Below, in pieces: positions 35,196-46,821 of a stretch of DNA of 64,000 bases. The stretch lies in the NCBI GenBank assembly GCA_022496805.1, contig CM040100.1, forward strand, positions 11,623,009-11,687,008, read 5' to 3'. How positions within the stretch are numbered: position 1 is the stretch's first letter; each line of letters starts with the position of its first letter. The position numbers and the translations under genes are program-made. The notes under the pieces were generated by a model that saw only the letters and a list, made by a program, of their open reading frames with translations, was not told the DNA's origin and did not search any database. This DNA comes from Pohlia nutans. Its lineage: Eukaryota > Streptophyta > Bryopsida > Bryales > Mniaceae.

Positions 35196-38100
35196 ATGGA
35201 CAGTGAAGGAGGAGAAGAGAACTCCAGGCGTGGATATCGCGCGCACCCGTATCAAGGACCGCGATCGCGACCATCGCAGAGCCCTCAAGTGCGACCCACA
35301 CCACAACCCACCCGGCATGGTAATGGATTTAGTCCTATTGTGTTTGCTTTCAATTTTGTTGCTTGTTTTAGCAGTAGTGGCGACCCGCAGCATACACACA
35401 AAGAGAATCCGTGATAGATCTGGAATATGACGAGTATGAGCTTCTCGGGGTAGAAGCGGATGCTTTCGTGCCAGAGATCAAGCAAGCGTATCATCCTGCC
35501 ATTCCTAGGTGTCTTCTTCGCTTTTGGCTTCCTCACTTACCGTAATCAGGCAAGCATAACTCACACCCCATCCATGCTTTGATCTCTACCATCTGACTGC
35601 CTGCGGTCTTTGATGAAAATGACTGAATGTGTGACAGTCAATGGTCATTTCAGATAAGTTTCATACTCAGGCATAGCTGTCCTAGGGTTTGGAGTGTATC
35701 AATGTAACGCTACGTTTCCTAAACAGTAGTTTTCGTGTCACTCGTATTATCCACCCCATTTGAATTGGATGGGGCTCAAGTTTGGAGTATTTAGTATCCT
35801 CTACCTGGATATGTTATGTGTGAGAATTTTTGTTGAAGGCAATAAGTTAGAGGGGAAGAGAGTTGGTTAACACTGAACTTTGCGTGTCCAGTGTTAGGTT
35901 TGTGTTAATCAGTGACTGAGATGATGTAGCCGGTGTTCACAGCTACGACGTGAGGAAGAATTTTCTTTCTGTGGTTCTTAAACGATTTTCTGATATGAAA
36001 TCCCGGGGGGTGTACTATGTTAAATTTGTGAAAGTATATGTGAGTGCACAAAAGGGGTATTGATTTGAACATCTGCATACAAAGTATACATACAATACAT
36101 ATTTAGAGCTGAAAATATTGACGTGTACTTACATTGAACATATATTTAGGACGGAATAGATATGTATACAAAGGATTTTAGACTTATAAACCCTCGTATA
36201 CATATACAGGGGGTTTTTAGAGGGGGTCATGAACGCACATGATTCTCAAACATAATTAGATTGTCAACGGCTTCTAAGTGATTTATGTGATTCTGGCTTT
36301 GAGCTAAGGTTTAGGGTTTTATGTTGTGTGTGCAGCAAGCACAAATAGCACCTCAGATGTAGGTGGAGAAGGTAATGGTGCGGTGCGGGCCTTGGAGACG
36401 TCCAAGAGTAAGGTGGCACTAGATCTAGCTCCTTCCGGTGTACCGTATGTGAAACCTGTATGGAGCGCACCACCAGGCTACCCTTGCAAGCTTGAAGTTC
36501 TTAAGGACGGCATTATTGTGAGCAACTTCGACGTGTATGTCCTTGCCTTGCAGCAATTTGCAGCTTTATAGATGTATTTGCTTTCGAGCAATACGAGCAC
36601 CTCTGTTATTATGCTCAAATCATTTTTAGAGTGTATGCCTGTGATGACTGAAACGCTTTTTCTTATTTCCTTTCAAAATTGATGTTTGTGAATATCTTTC
36701 TGTAGAAGCTTGATTTTTTTCTGAGACTAGTTAAACTCTTACACGTTCAGATCAAGCAACGGAGTTTACATGTTTGGGCGCAGCGATCGGTGTGACTTCA
36801 TGTTAGAGCATCCCACCGTATCCCACAACCGTGGAGGTAACGCACATTGGGATTTGATTTTCTTAATTCTGAATTCTGAGTCATGGTATTTAACTTTGAG
36901 GATCTGTGGTCCTGGAAATGGTTGTGCTATGTACTCTCTCCTTTAAAAGGCTTATAGAGGAGAAGAATTAACATATTGCTGATTGATATTTATTGGATAC
37001 ATTTGTAGATACGGGGCTTTGTCTTAGATACTGGCATGACGTAGTTGCTTATACACTTTGCTGATTATTCAGATCTTGCACGTTTTTCTTTTGGTCGAAC
37101 AGTGCTGCAGTACAATGACAAAAGAGAAGCTTTTATTTACGACCTTGGGAGTACGCATGGCACGTTCCTCAATAAGCGTCAGGTTTGGCGCTCCTGCTTT
37201 TGTTGTGTGAAGGATAGCATCTCTAAGTTTGATCTTGTTCACTGTGGATCTCTTCATTTTCTTTTGGTTTTTGTTGGTGATACTCTCGGTGATACTCTCT
37301 ACACTTCAAGTCGAAGGAATTTCGTTGTCACTAAACCGTGATGGTGGTTTACTCCACAGGTGAAAGCTAAAGTTTATGCTCCAATACATGTAGGCGGAAT
37401 TGTGCGCTTTGGCCTGTAAGACACTTATCCTTCGATACGGTAGTTCCTCATTAGTGCATTTTGGCGTTCTAACACCTGGCCTTCATCTTTTCCTTGCTTT
37501 TGTTTATGTAACAGGTCTTTACGGTATTATAAAACCTTACAATTATTGCTCTTGTTTTTTTTCGTTTGCAGGTCAACTCGTTTGTACGCGCTTCAAGGCC
37601 CAAGTGAACTTATGCCTGAGGTAGATCCCTTTTGTTAGTCATTGTGGTTTTTTAGTTGCTCTAATAGATTGTTCGTCAGGCAAGATAAGTAGTCAGTCCA
37701 CAGTAGTTACCAAACTGTCAGGTCACTGTTTTCTGTAGGGTATTTGGAATTTGCGTATTCATTCTCCAGCTTATATTAAGAATGGTTTTTCCAAGAACTG
37801 CCTTCCCTATGTCTTTTTCCATATTGGTCGGTGCTATTGTTCTCTAAGCATGTGTGTTGTTTCTCATTAATACAGTCTCTTTTATTTTTCTATCTTGAAC
37901 ACGATATCCTTTGATTTCTGAGACTTTTATGGAATGCCTTACAAGAAGGGCCTTCACTCAAAGATCGATTGGTATCAGGGGGAGCTGAAGATGCACGGAT
38001 GCGGGAAATGTCATTGCGGCGAGCAAAAGCAGAGGCTGCAGCATTGCAGGGTGCCAGCTGGGGCATGCAAGAGGATGCTGAAGCTAAAGAAGAAGAGGTA

Positions 38101-38365
38101 CACTTTCAGTTTTACTTGAAGGTTATGATGAACTGGCAGATGTATCAGATCCCATGTACTTGTTGTAGACCATAATTGAACGTTGATTTTAGAGCTCTGT
38201 ATCCTTGAATCTTTTTCCATGCCAGTGATTTTGTCCAATCACGTTGATGTCATAATGGGCATCGCGCAGGAGGACTTGGACGAAGTGACTTGGCAAACAT
38301 ACAAAGGCTCACTAACAGAGAACCAACAAAAGTCGCTTGAAAAAGTCCAGAAACGACATGAGAAG
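35196..38365 (+). CDS. Kanadaptin-like FHA-domain protein, 3' half missing
   Basis: Exons fitted by phase: 35196-35319, 36336-36534, 36751-36836, 37103-37182, 37360-37415, 37572-37620, one ending 38097 (start near 37945-37990 unresolved) and 38270-38365. The protein has a low-complexity N-terminus, then KPVWSAPPGYPCKLEVLKDG, VYMFGRSDRCDFMLEHPTVS, AFIYDLGSTHGTFLNKRQ and IVRFGLSTRLYALQGPSELM. These are the FHA domain and flanks of kanadaptin (SLC4A1AP) homologues. SLRRAKAEAAALQGASWGM and DLDEVTWQTYKGSLTE match the segment after FHA. Kanadaptins are nuclear proteins with an FHA domain, and plant homologues continue with a conserved KDI-QGGLT-GQ region that I cannot find downstream. The usual S-R-x-H-A of the FHA loop reads SHNRG here. 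The exon 6 to exon 7 join does not keep phase with any acceptor I tested. It may be a decayed copy or a rearranged gene. Confidence 0.65.
35371..35535 (+). pseudogene. J-domain-like fragment in intron 1 (Sec63-type?)
   Basis: The frame at 35417-35525 reads EYDEYELLGVEADAFVPEIK then QAY, which matches helices I-II of DnaJ J domains (xPYxxLGVxxxAxxxEIKxAY). Just upstream, in the neighbouring frame, is a hydrophobic LVLLCLLSILLLVLAVV followed by basic residues, the order seen in Sec63/ERdj2 proteins. The two parts are one base out of frame and the HPD motif is missing. I read it as a fragment, with modest confidence. Confidence 0.35.
36040..36245. repeat. Dispersed repeat inside intron 1 of the kanadaptin-like gene
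   Basis: Same-orientation relative of 12883-13070, sharing GAGTGCACAAAAGGGG-like, TTGATTTGAACA and GGGGGTCATGAACGCACA text. Confidence 0.5.
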
Positions 38366-38519
38366 GTATTTTTTTCTCAGTTACTTGAATTTTGGCACTC
38401 AATCCATTCTAGAGGCTCTATATGTTCTCTGCCCAGGACTAGTTTGTTTGCGCATCAACATAAATCTTAGTTTTTCTTGCTGATTCTTAATTTGGCATGA
38501 ATGTTGTTATCATAAAGAG

Positions 38520-38945
38520 CATGATGTGCCAAAAATTTCATGGTAAATAGACAATTTCTCAACCGTTGGGAGGGTGTCAAAGTTGGCAGCAAAGTTTCCC
38601 CCATTGTTTCCTACAACTACAGATGTTGGTAGATTGTTGATATCTTTTTTTGTATTGATCTTTTGGCCTTGAAAGTTTTAGAATATGTTATTAACATAAA
38701 TAGGTTCTTGTTCCAGAATTTCATGGCAAAAAAAATAAAATTCAAGCTTTGGGAGGCTGTTAAAGTTGGCAGGTGTGGAAATTTACCAATGTTGGTAGAT
38801 TTTGAATAACTTTTTTTTGGTGAATCTTTTGGCGTTGAAATTTGGCATACATATAACTAACTTAAAGATTATTTTTTGGTAAAAATTTCGTGGTCAAATA
38901 CCAATTTTTGAGCTCTCGGGAGGCTTTCAAAATTGGCAGTACCGA
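38520..38945. repeat. Three tandem diverged copies of a unit of about 180-190 bp
   Basis: Each copy carries an AAAATTTCATGGTAAA-like start, GGGAGGCTGTCAAAGTTGGCAG, and a TTTTTTTGGTGAATCTTTTGGC/TTGAAATTTGG end. It lies where the missing 3' half of the kanadaptin-like gene would be expected. Confidence 0.6.
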
Positions 38946-39713
38946 AATTTTTCTCACTGCGAATTCGAAGACGACATTTTGATTGGTACCCCACTGTAGT
39001 ATGCTGTGCTAGGAAGCTTACGCATGTGCTGGTTTGGTTGGTCGTGCAGATTGAAGAGCTTTTGACTCCAGATTTGAAGAGCTTTGGTCGTGCAGATGGT
39101 TGGCTTGCGATTGTTCGTGAGAGATACTGCTGATGCTAGCTTCACAGTCTCTGTTGTGTCTCTCATCAAGAATGCGGTTCAGCTGTCTTGTCGGCCAGGT
39201 ACTCCTTGCATATCTGGACACAGTTAGTCTGTTGCTTTACGAGAATTGCATGTGCATGCACATCAAAGCAGTACATGAGATTGAGTTTTGTCAAAATTCT
39301 CGTCGAATTATGGGTTGGGGCATTGTGATTTAAATTATTGCAATTTCATTCTCTAAGTGAATTTCTATGGAGACTCCTTTTTATGAGTTAACGTTCATGA
39401 AAAAATCAATACCAACAGTTCATGTTTGGTACCAGTATTTTGGGTTGTGTTATCTTCAGAAGTGAGTGTACTGAAAATTTTGCTGAACATAGATTTTGAA
39501 CCACTCTATATAGGATGCTAGCTTATTTTTTACAACAGGTCTAATGTACAGGAATTCCTTGTTAGATTGTTGAAAGTTTGTGACATATTGATGTTTTGCT
39601 ATATATCGTTTGGTGTACGATTGTCCATTGTAGATAGATAATGTTCTTTTAGTAATCTCCTAGCTTTTATTTGAGTTTTTCCTAATTAAAATGATTGGAC
39701 GTATTGCTTGCAG

Positions 39714-40951
39714 ACGTCGAAGAGGAAGAGCAAGAACAAGCAATCAACTTTGTGTGGAAACTGTAGGTGTTAAATTACAAATGTCTTGATTTTTTCTTGT
39801 GTTTTGAAAATTGAGTGACGTGTTTTTGCTTTGTAGGTGTGGATGTCACTCCCAGACCTAGGGATGACCATAGAGAGCAAGGGGTAGGTGATGAAGGCGC
39901 CAATGCCGGCAACGTTTCAGGCCAAGGCGACAGTCCTAGTTATCGACCCGGATTTGTACAAAGCAATGCCATGATAAGGATGCTCCAACAACAGATAGCC
40001 GATTTGAGAGCCCACAACGAGGCGTTACAAGCTCAAATCGACACACACAATTTTTCGCGTGTTCCATATCAGGTGTGTTCATGGCAACACATTAGCCCTC
40101 ACATGCGCATTCTTCCAAAGCGCCTCATGTTGGGGCTTGATCCAGAGCGCAGTAGGATCAAGCCAGAGGAGGAACACATCAAAGACTCTATTTTAGAGGT
40201 TTTTGATGTTCCCGCCAATGATAAAAAATTACGAAAAGCATTTGACAGAGCGTGGGAGGCCAACATAAGGAAGAAGGCATTGATCAGTTTCAACAACCGT
40301 CAGGGCCGCTTCTCTACAAATGCGCGCCTCGAAATGTGGAGACTTTTGGGTGTCCCAAAACCGATAAATGCAAGAGCTGAAGAAATGGCTGAGTGGAGAC
40401 TCAGCTTGATACCATTTGATAGAGGTAACAATCTTTTTGCAAGAGTTAGTCATTTTTTAAGATGTTCTTAACATGTACATTTGGTTTACTAAATTCTGCT
40501 GTTTCCAATGTTACAATGAATTATAGATAATTCTTGGAGGCAGGAGGGGTCTGACTCGTACGGAGCAGAGGCGTTTTGTGGTGCCATTCGCTTCGTGAAA
40601 TTTGGAAGGAACTACTCCAATACAACACCTTTGCGATTATTACCGGGACAATTAGCATGGTTTGCATACGTGGTAAGTTTCTAATGTGCGCAAAGTATTT
40701 GTTCATATTTGCTTCATCACAAATGTATCACTAACTCATGTTTTACAAATTGTGCGCAGTTGGACTTGGCAATTCAAGGAGATTGCAATCTCAAATACAA
40801 TGGGGATCACCGTGAGCAGCTCCAGAGATATGAGAAAGACATTTTAGCGGACCGTGACCAAATAAGAAAGATAGAATTGGTCGTGGAAGGGGAGCCAAGA
40901 GAGGATGTGAATGAGGCTCTTTTTGATGAGGAGGATGAGTTTTTGCATTGA
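39714..40951 (+). CDS. Unrecognised multi-exon protein, possibly transposon-derived
   Basis: Four exons join in one frame: 39714-39762, 39837-40424, 40527-40672 and 40760-40951 (stop TGA), all GT-AG. The first exon has no ATG and starts in phase 0 with basic residues (TSKRKSKNKQ), so an upstream exon is expected. Visible features are a glutamine-rich probable coiled coil (MIRMLQQQIADLRAHNEALQ), then EVFDVPANDKKLRKAFDRAW followed by basic KKALISFNNRQGRF, a MWRLLGVPKPINARAEEMAE block, WRQEGSDSYGAEAFCGAIRF, LRLLPGQLAWFAYV and an acidic tail. The K/R-rich helical part recalls regions associated with plant En/Spm-type transposons, but I cannot name a family. The final kanadaptin-like exon (38365) also ends in phase 0, so a fused transcript is formally possible. 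Confidence 0.55.
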
Positions 40952-41207
40952 GTTTTCCTATATAGTATTACTATTGTTATTTATTTTGTTGCTTTTAATA
41001 TATTTTCTATGATATTACTTCATACTTAGAATAAGAAATTCGAAATTTCTGCCATGTTCGGAGAGGCATGCCATCTTCAGATTTTATTTCTTGGTTTGGC
41101 GATGTTGAGTTGCTTCCGGTGTTCTGACTAGTGATTTTTGGCAGGCTTGTTGGGTTTGCTACAATGGTTGTGTTGCTGTGGCCTCCAGCGTTTACGGTTT
41201 AGTCCTG

Positions 41208-41333
41208 CCATCACTGTTCCATCAATGGCCTACGAAAGCAGCAGGCGATGTGGATGATGCTGCTGGTCTGTATGGGGCCATTCTTATTCTCGTCACAATC
41301 TGGGGGAAGCAAGTTCGTGGGGTATAGTAAACC
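41208..41333 (+). other. Possible exon fragment of a membrane protein
   Basis: An open stretch reads LPSLFHQWPTKAAGDVDDAA then GLYGAILILVTIWGKQVRG and is followed by a GT donor. The hydrophobic LYGAILILVTIWGK is membrane-like. No flanking exon could be joined and the family is unknown. Confidence 0.3.
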
Positions 41334-41345
41334 TCTTATTAACTG

Positions 41346-41400
41346 TGGCACTAGTAGAAATGCTGTCCTTTGAAGCAGACCCCTTAATGACAGGCGGTCC
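41346..41400. mobile_element. CACTA transposon end, partner not found
   Basis: CACTAGTAGAAATGCTGTCC is a typical plant CACTA terminus and is followed by TGACAGGCGGTCC-like subterminal sequence. A matching inverted end to the right was not found by eye. Confidence 0.45.
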
Positions 41401-42583
41401 ACTTATGGTCTTTTGTGACTTGCAAAATGACTGTCTTCGATTTCAGACTTTCTCAGCTCGGACTGAAGCTGCGTGTCCATCTGAGGACATCGTTCAGGTA
41501 AAACCACTGTGACCACTGCTTGCAAATTTACCTCACGGAGTTAATCGAATCTTCACATCGTCACAGTCGCTTTGCCGCTCCTTCCGTCGTTTTCGAAGCT
41601 CGTAATTGTTTTTCACCAACTGGCCCTTGATTGCACGTCGTGCATCAAAAACCCTGATACACTCGTCTCATTTCAGGGTTTCAAATTCTCCATTGGGGCC
41701 CAGTGTTTTTGGAATTCAGCCAAGTCTCTTTTGAGGTTTTCGCAATGTGACGAACCAGGCATTCGTGGTGCCCTTGGCTTTTTCTCTTTCGGATTCTGTG
41801 CCTGTGATGCTTCTTTACATTTTGTGTTCTCTGGAGCTTTGAATGATGCCCTCTATAATGTTGTGAGAATGTTCTTCCTCTGTTAATAGGGTTGAACTGT
41901 CGGGCTTTTCGCTCATCGGTTTATAAATTACTGAGCTATCTCCAAGCATCAAGTTTTGGTGATATTATCGATGGAGCGTTTGGTGGGTGGCCCAAGTGTG
42001 TTCACGAAACCCTGAACCCTAAATCCCAAACCTTACGTGAGCAGGGTTTATGATAAGGCTGCTAGGTATCATGTTGAGGGTTTAATGATTTTTTACAAAT
42101 CAAGGTTCTGCAGGGGTTGATCTCATAGAGTTTTGGTTTTTATAAATGAATTAGGGTTTTAATTTTCTGAACCGGATCAATTCTCCTAGTTTTCCTGAGT
42201 TTGAAGATTGGTAGAAAAAGTTAATTACATTCTTGTTATTGTTTAGATTGAAGAGTTTGGTATATTTATAGCTGTATACAGAACCTGCCGATGTGATAAT
42301 TTTGCTAAATCTGGTGCTTGCTAGTGCAGGACCCTAATTCTCAGCATCTGGGAACCACAATATGGGACTCGTCGGTTGTTTAGGGTTTTAAAGCTTGGTG
42401 CGATTTGGAGGATCGAGATTAGGGAATTGTGATTCGGAGACTGAGAACAGGAAAAGGGAAAATGATTTGTAGGTAATTTGGATTGGACGCTGGGAGGTGC
42501 TTGATCAAGAACGGCGTTTCGTTTTTCATTTTCTTTGTCCTTTCTGCTGGAGCTTCTTTCTTTGCTTGCAACTTCTTTGCGTG

Positions 42584-42821
42584 ATGGAGGTGGATGGCGC
42601 ATACAAAGCCCTCCGCCAATTCTTGAAGGAGAGATATATGTGCAGGTTCGAATTTCAGTGATGATGACATCAAGAATTTGGGGCTGCGGGATTTGACACA
42701 GAAGCTGATCTTAAAGCAGCCTATCCGGAATACTTGGAAAGGATTCTTCCTGGCCGACTGGGTAAATTGGCCGTACTCCTCAGGACAGTCGGAGCCCCTT
42801 CCCAATCTAACGCCGCCGTAG
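42584..42821 (+). other. Exon-like stretch of mixed frames
   Basis: An ATG at 42584 opens a short frame (MEVDGAYKALRQFLKE) that stops soon after. In another frame GFDTEADLKAAYPEYLERIL then PGRLGKLAVLLRTVGAPS runs to a good GT donor at 42822. The pieces do not form one gene and look like remains of coding exons. Confidence 0.3.
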
Positions 42822-43714
42822 GTATGTTTGGTCTAATTCCAAGGTTATGACGTTTTAGGGTTTTCCTAGTATGTACACTGTGTTTTTGCGCAGTTTTTCC
42901 TTCGAACCTGCTGCTGATGTTGGGATCTTTTCTTGATTCTTTTGATGGTTAGGGTTTGTTTGTTTCACGCTACAAGTATCATTACAACTTCAGCTTTCCA
43001 ACACTTAGTGTGAGTGATGCATTTTATTCCTAATTCAATCAAACTCGTTTGAGGTTGAATTCTTGTCTAATTGGAGGCTTACTAAGATTTGTTCAGCTAA
43101 TACTAAAAACATCGTCAAGGGTTTGGGGTTTTTCTATGTCAACACTCATGGTCGTGGCTGTACTTGGGGGCAGGTGATTGTTAATGTGTTCTATAGTTTT
43201 ACTGATGATTGTTTTTTTTTTTTTTCGGTTTTCTTGATTAGGACTTTTATTCGATATTTTAGGGTTTCGGAAGACCGATCCGAACACCGATCCGGATTTT
43301 TTAGGGTTTTGGAGTTGATGTGAGCTTTCAAAGATTACCGAAATTTAATGATCGATTAGTGAGGAGATCAAAGTACTTGACAGTATTTTTTAGGACTTCT
43401 GAGCAAGCGATTAGAATAATCTGAGAGTTGTACTAAGGCATTTGGCATTTTTTGGACGTGAAGTTGTTTCTTACTTAGTAAGATTCGGATAATAGAAAAT
43501 CAGGATTACTAAAATTTCTATGATCTTTGGCAGATCTACTAGAAGACCAAAGCACTTCTAATGTTTTGCCGGGCTTTTGAGCAGACGACTAGAGCAATTC
43601 GAGCATTAGACATTTTTTTGGAGGTTTTGAAGATGTTTCTTGGAATATCGTACTTAGTGAGCTTCGGATTAATAGAGGAATGGTTACTTACGTCATATGT
43701 TATTTTCTTGTAGT

Positions 43715-44134
43715 ATGGAGAAGCCGGCAGAGATTGACTTTCATCTCGTAGAATTCGATGATATTCGATTTCACGTTCAGGTAACGCCTTTGGATTTGAA
43801 TCTCTAAATATAGTGACTAGCAATTTAGAGCTGCAGGAAAATTCACTTTGTAATTCAGTGTGTCGAGCAGAGATTCAGGTCTGTTGGAGGCACATGAAAT
43901 TGCCGTGTTTCTCTGATGCTTTTGTGCACCTTGTTTTGACTGAATCAGATATTAATTTGAACTTCTTGCTAAGAACGCACCCGTACTTTTTTCTTTCGGA
44001 CTGATTAGGTTATTATGCTTACTTGTATGCAGGGCTCAGCAAAGGACCCTCAGCACATACTCCTCTCAATAGCAGTACCTCCCCCTTCACCTGAAACCGT
44101 TTCCTATGGAGGCCTTCATTTTGGTGCATTGTAG
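43715..44134 (+). pseudogene. ARPC2 (Arp2/3 complex subunit 2) fragment with nonsense codon
   Basis: Two exons, 43715-43780 and 44033-44134, joined in phase 0 at AG/GT sites. They encode MEKPAEIDFHLVEFDDIRFH-VQ and GSAKDPQHILLSIAVPPPSP-ETVSYGGLHFGAL. These match the N-terminal part of ARPC2 (E-x-DFHxVEFDDxRxHVQ, LLxSxxxPxPxPETVxxGGLxFGA). ARPC2 then continues with Glu-Ala-; here the codon is TAG (44132-44134) followed by GCC-GTC, as if GAG became TAG. Later exons (about 80% of the protein) are absent downstream. The usual first exon upstream was not found. It is a partial, non-functional copy. ARPC2 normally helps form the actin-nucleating Arp2/3 complex. Confidence 0.65.
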
Positions 44135-44669
44135 GCCGTCAATTCTTTATTCAATTGTAGGCCTTGAATTCTTTTGCCACACTACTAGTTGAAGGTACAA
44201 TATAACATCCATTCATTTTGTTTTACTGTTGTATTCTACACTGTTCCTTTAATCTCAGAGCCACGGTATAAGTACCCTGGAAACTCTAATTCGGTCTTTC
44301 CCCATAATAGGTTTTGCAAAAAATCTGATTATCTTCCTCTTTTAGCATTGCAAAAAAATTTGCATTGCTAAATTTTGACATGTGAGGGTCTAAGGTTTTA
44401 CGGTACAAATCTATCCTTGTGCTACATTACAGACTGTTGTGAACTGTAGACCAGTTGTAGATTTGGAAGTGCTTGCTATACAGTATAGCGAGACATGCCA
44501 AAATTTGGAAATGTAGTCTTTCTGTACATTTGTACCTATTTGCAATCTACTACAGTGAGACAATTTTAAATGTCGAAATGTAGTCCCTGTGTACATTTGG
44601 AACTCTTTGCAATCTACAATTGGGAAACATTTTGGAATTTGGAAATCTAGGCTATTCAAACAACTGGAT

Positions 44670-44870
44670 TTGTTGCAGTCTTGTTGCAGTATTGCAACAA
44701 TTTAGTAGCACTACAAGTGCTTTTATGCTTGCAATATAGTTATAATATCCAAAGAATACTGCAAGCAATACTGCAATCACCAACTGCGTGCAGTATCGTT
44801 GCAGTACTGCAACAAAACTATACTGTCACGCCTTCCATGCAATACTGCAACAATAATGTTACTATACTGA
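44670..44870. repeat. Second cluster of TTGCAGTAYTGCAA palindromes
   Basis: Units such as GTTGCAGTATTGCAACAA, GTTGCAGTACTGCAACAA and GCAATACTGCAACAA recur within 200 bp, as at 17100-17285. Downstream sequence also matches that locus in part. Confidence 0.65.
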
Positions 44871-44879
44871 AGCAACCCG

Positions 44880-46258
44880 TTTTTTTTTCCCGATGGTAGT
44901 CAAGAGAGAGGTTGCAATTTGTTTGCCGTTCATTATATGAACACATGCATGTCAAAGGGTTAATGCATAGGGACAAAATTTTCCCCTTTTTTGTTCCATA
45001 TAGGGGTTCACCTAAAAAAACCACCCCCTCCTCCTATGGTTTTTATTCCAAAGTAGATCCCCCTTGGATAATTTGGAGTCGGAGGCCCCAAATTTGCAAA
45101 AAATATTGCCAAAAAGTGCCCCTATGATGCCTAAAATGGAAATTCTAGAGAAAGGAGGGGGTGGTTGAATAGTGCCCGCATTGAAGACCACTAGGGGTTT
45201 TAGAGACGGTATATATGATGGGGTGCAGAGATAGTTTCCTAAAGTAAGAGAATTAGTTTTCTATTCATTTGTTTTTCTAAGTGTACTTTAATGTGTGACC
45301 CGCACAAATGAAGGGTATTTATGATATATGAGGTTTATGTTTAACACTTAAAATACAAGCTTTTTTGATCATTTGTAGGGTCATTTTTATAGATTTCCTT
45401 TCATTTATTTGAGAAATATATTTTTGTACAATATTGTACACCAAAACAAAGTAAAATATGTAATTTTGAAACCCAACTTTATCAAATTAGCAATTTTTTC
45501 CATTGTTCCAAAGTAGGTTATCAAGAAGTGTTTTCGAGACAACTTTCTAGTTTTTCTTCAATTTTCAATGACGGGTTGAACCTAAAAATTGAAATTTAAT
45601 GAACAAGAAAATGAAATATTTATATGACACACTCTGAAAAAAAGAAAAAGAAAAAATATATAATTGAAAAAAACTTAATAGAATTATGCATGGTCAAAGT
45701 TTAGTTGACTTTAGGATATGTACATTGTTTGATGTGTATCATTTCACTAGATATTGACTATTCTAAGAAATAAATAACTCCACTAAACGATTTGATTGTT
45801 TTTATGCTAAAATCATCATTTTAAAGCTCAAAACACGATTTTTAGAGCCAAACATTCGCTTCATCCTTTAAAGAATAAGAACAAAAAAGGTCACGATAAT
45901 TATTACGGAAGAGGTTCATGTTTAAGAACAAGAAGGTTCATAAAAAGATTCATAAACTATATAGAGGAACATATAGTGGTTCAAGGGTGTGGAGACAATA
46001 ACTTCTGACATCAAGTTTTGAATGTGATGATAGTGGTCAAGGAGTGAATTCAAGGGAGAAGGGTGCAAATGCTCTTGGCTGTCTTGACTCGAGCTCCAAT
46101 AATTTAAACTGTCCAAAAAATCCTCTCGAGCAAACGGTCATAAAAAATCTACTCCACTGCGTCATATAAATTAAATCCACGAACTTTCCATTGTCACAAC
46201 ATTTGAATGTAACCTTCAAATCCAGGACAATTTGTAAGCTTGAATGTGTGCTTGAAAT
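44880..46258. other. Repeat-derived intergenic sequence, no gene
   Basis: The part up to about 45230 continues the element shared with 17.3-17.6 kb. The part 45470-45600 matches 30880-31020. Nothing coding is supported. Confidence 0.4.
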
Positions 46259-46632
46259 TCAAATACAAAGTAGTCCGGAAGATGAAAACAGAAACACAAT
46301 GAGCCTGAGCCTGGTGTATATCATGAGCCTGCAACGAGCCTTCAAAACAGAGAAATGAATGGAATAGGGGCGTTCCCTATGAACGCGTTCCCATTCATCC
46401 GCGTTCCCGACATGCGTGCCAGAAAGTGGCTGCATGTGTGTGTGGAGCCCGAGCCCCAAATTTTTGTGAGTGTGTGGATCCGTGCCCGAAGTCAGGCTGA
46501 CCCGACTCCCACTTGCCACCTCGGATGATGAACAACGTTGGATCTGCAAGGGACAAGGGACAGCTCAGATCTTTGGAGCCGGCAACTGAGCTGCTTTTAC
46601 TTTCCGAGCCTCAGTGACGCGGCTCCCTTGGC
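46259..46632. repeat. Inverted copy of the 16058-16490 repeat
   Basis: Highly similar to 16058-16490 in reverse orientation, including CCCACTTGCCACCTCGGATG and AGTGGCTGCATGTGTGTGTG-like text. Beyond the GC-rich core it diverges quickly. Confidence 0.65.
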
Positions 46633-46821
46633 GGTGTGAGGTTGTGTTTTAGATTATTCTCCAACTCACTATAGACTAGTTCTGCCATCTTTTTGAATTG
46701 AAAACTAGTCTAAAGTGAGTACGAGGTGAGTTTCCAGTTTGAGACACTCTTTTTAGTTAACTCTATCAGTAGAATTAGGTTTTTTCTAGTTTTTTTCATC
46801 AATTATTGTTAAGGTTGGGTA

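Noticed and set aside
37072..37102. Acceptor at 37072 for exon 4 of the kanadaptin-like gene
   Set aside because: It keeps the frame but inserts ten residues into the FHA core. The acceptor at 37102 has a better pyrimidine tract and gives the family spacing.
42643..42660. GGTTCGAATTTC as a tRNA B box
   Set aside because: No A box, cloverleaf or terminator at suitable spacing. The sequence lies in an exon-like remnant.
16058..46632. The 16-kb and 46-kb repeats as the two LTRs of one retroelement
   Set aside because: They are in opposite orientation, and no gag-pol coding region lies between them.
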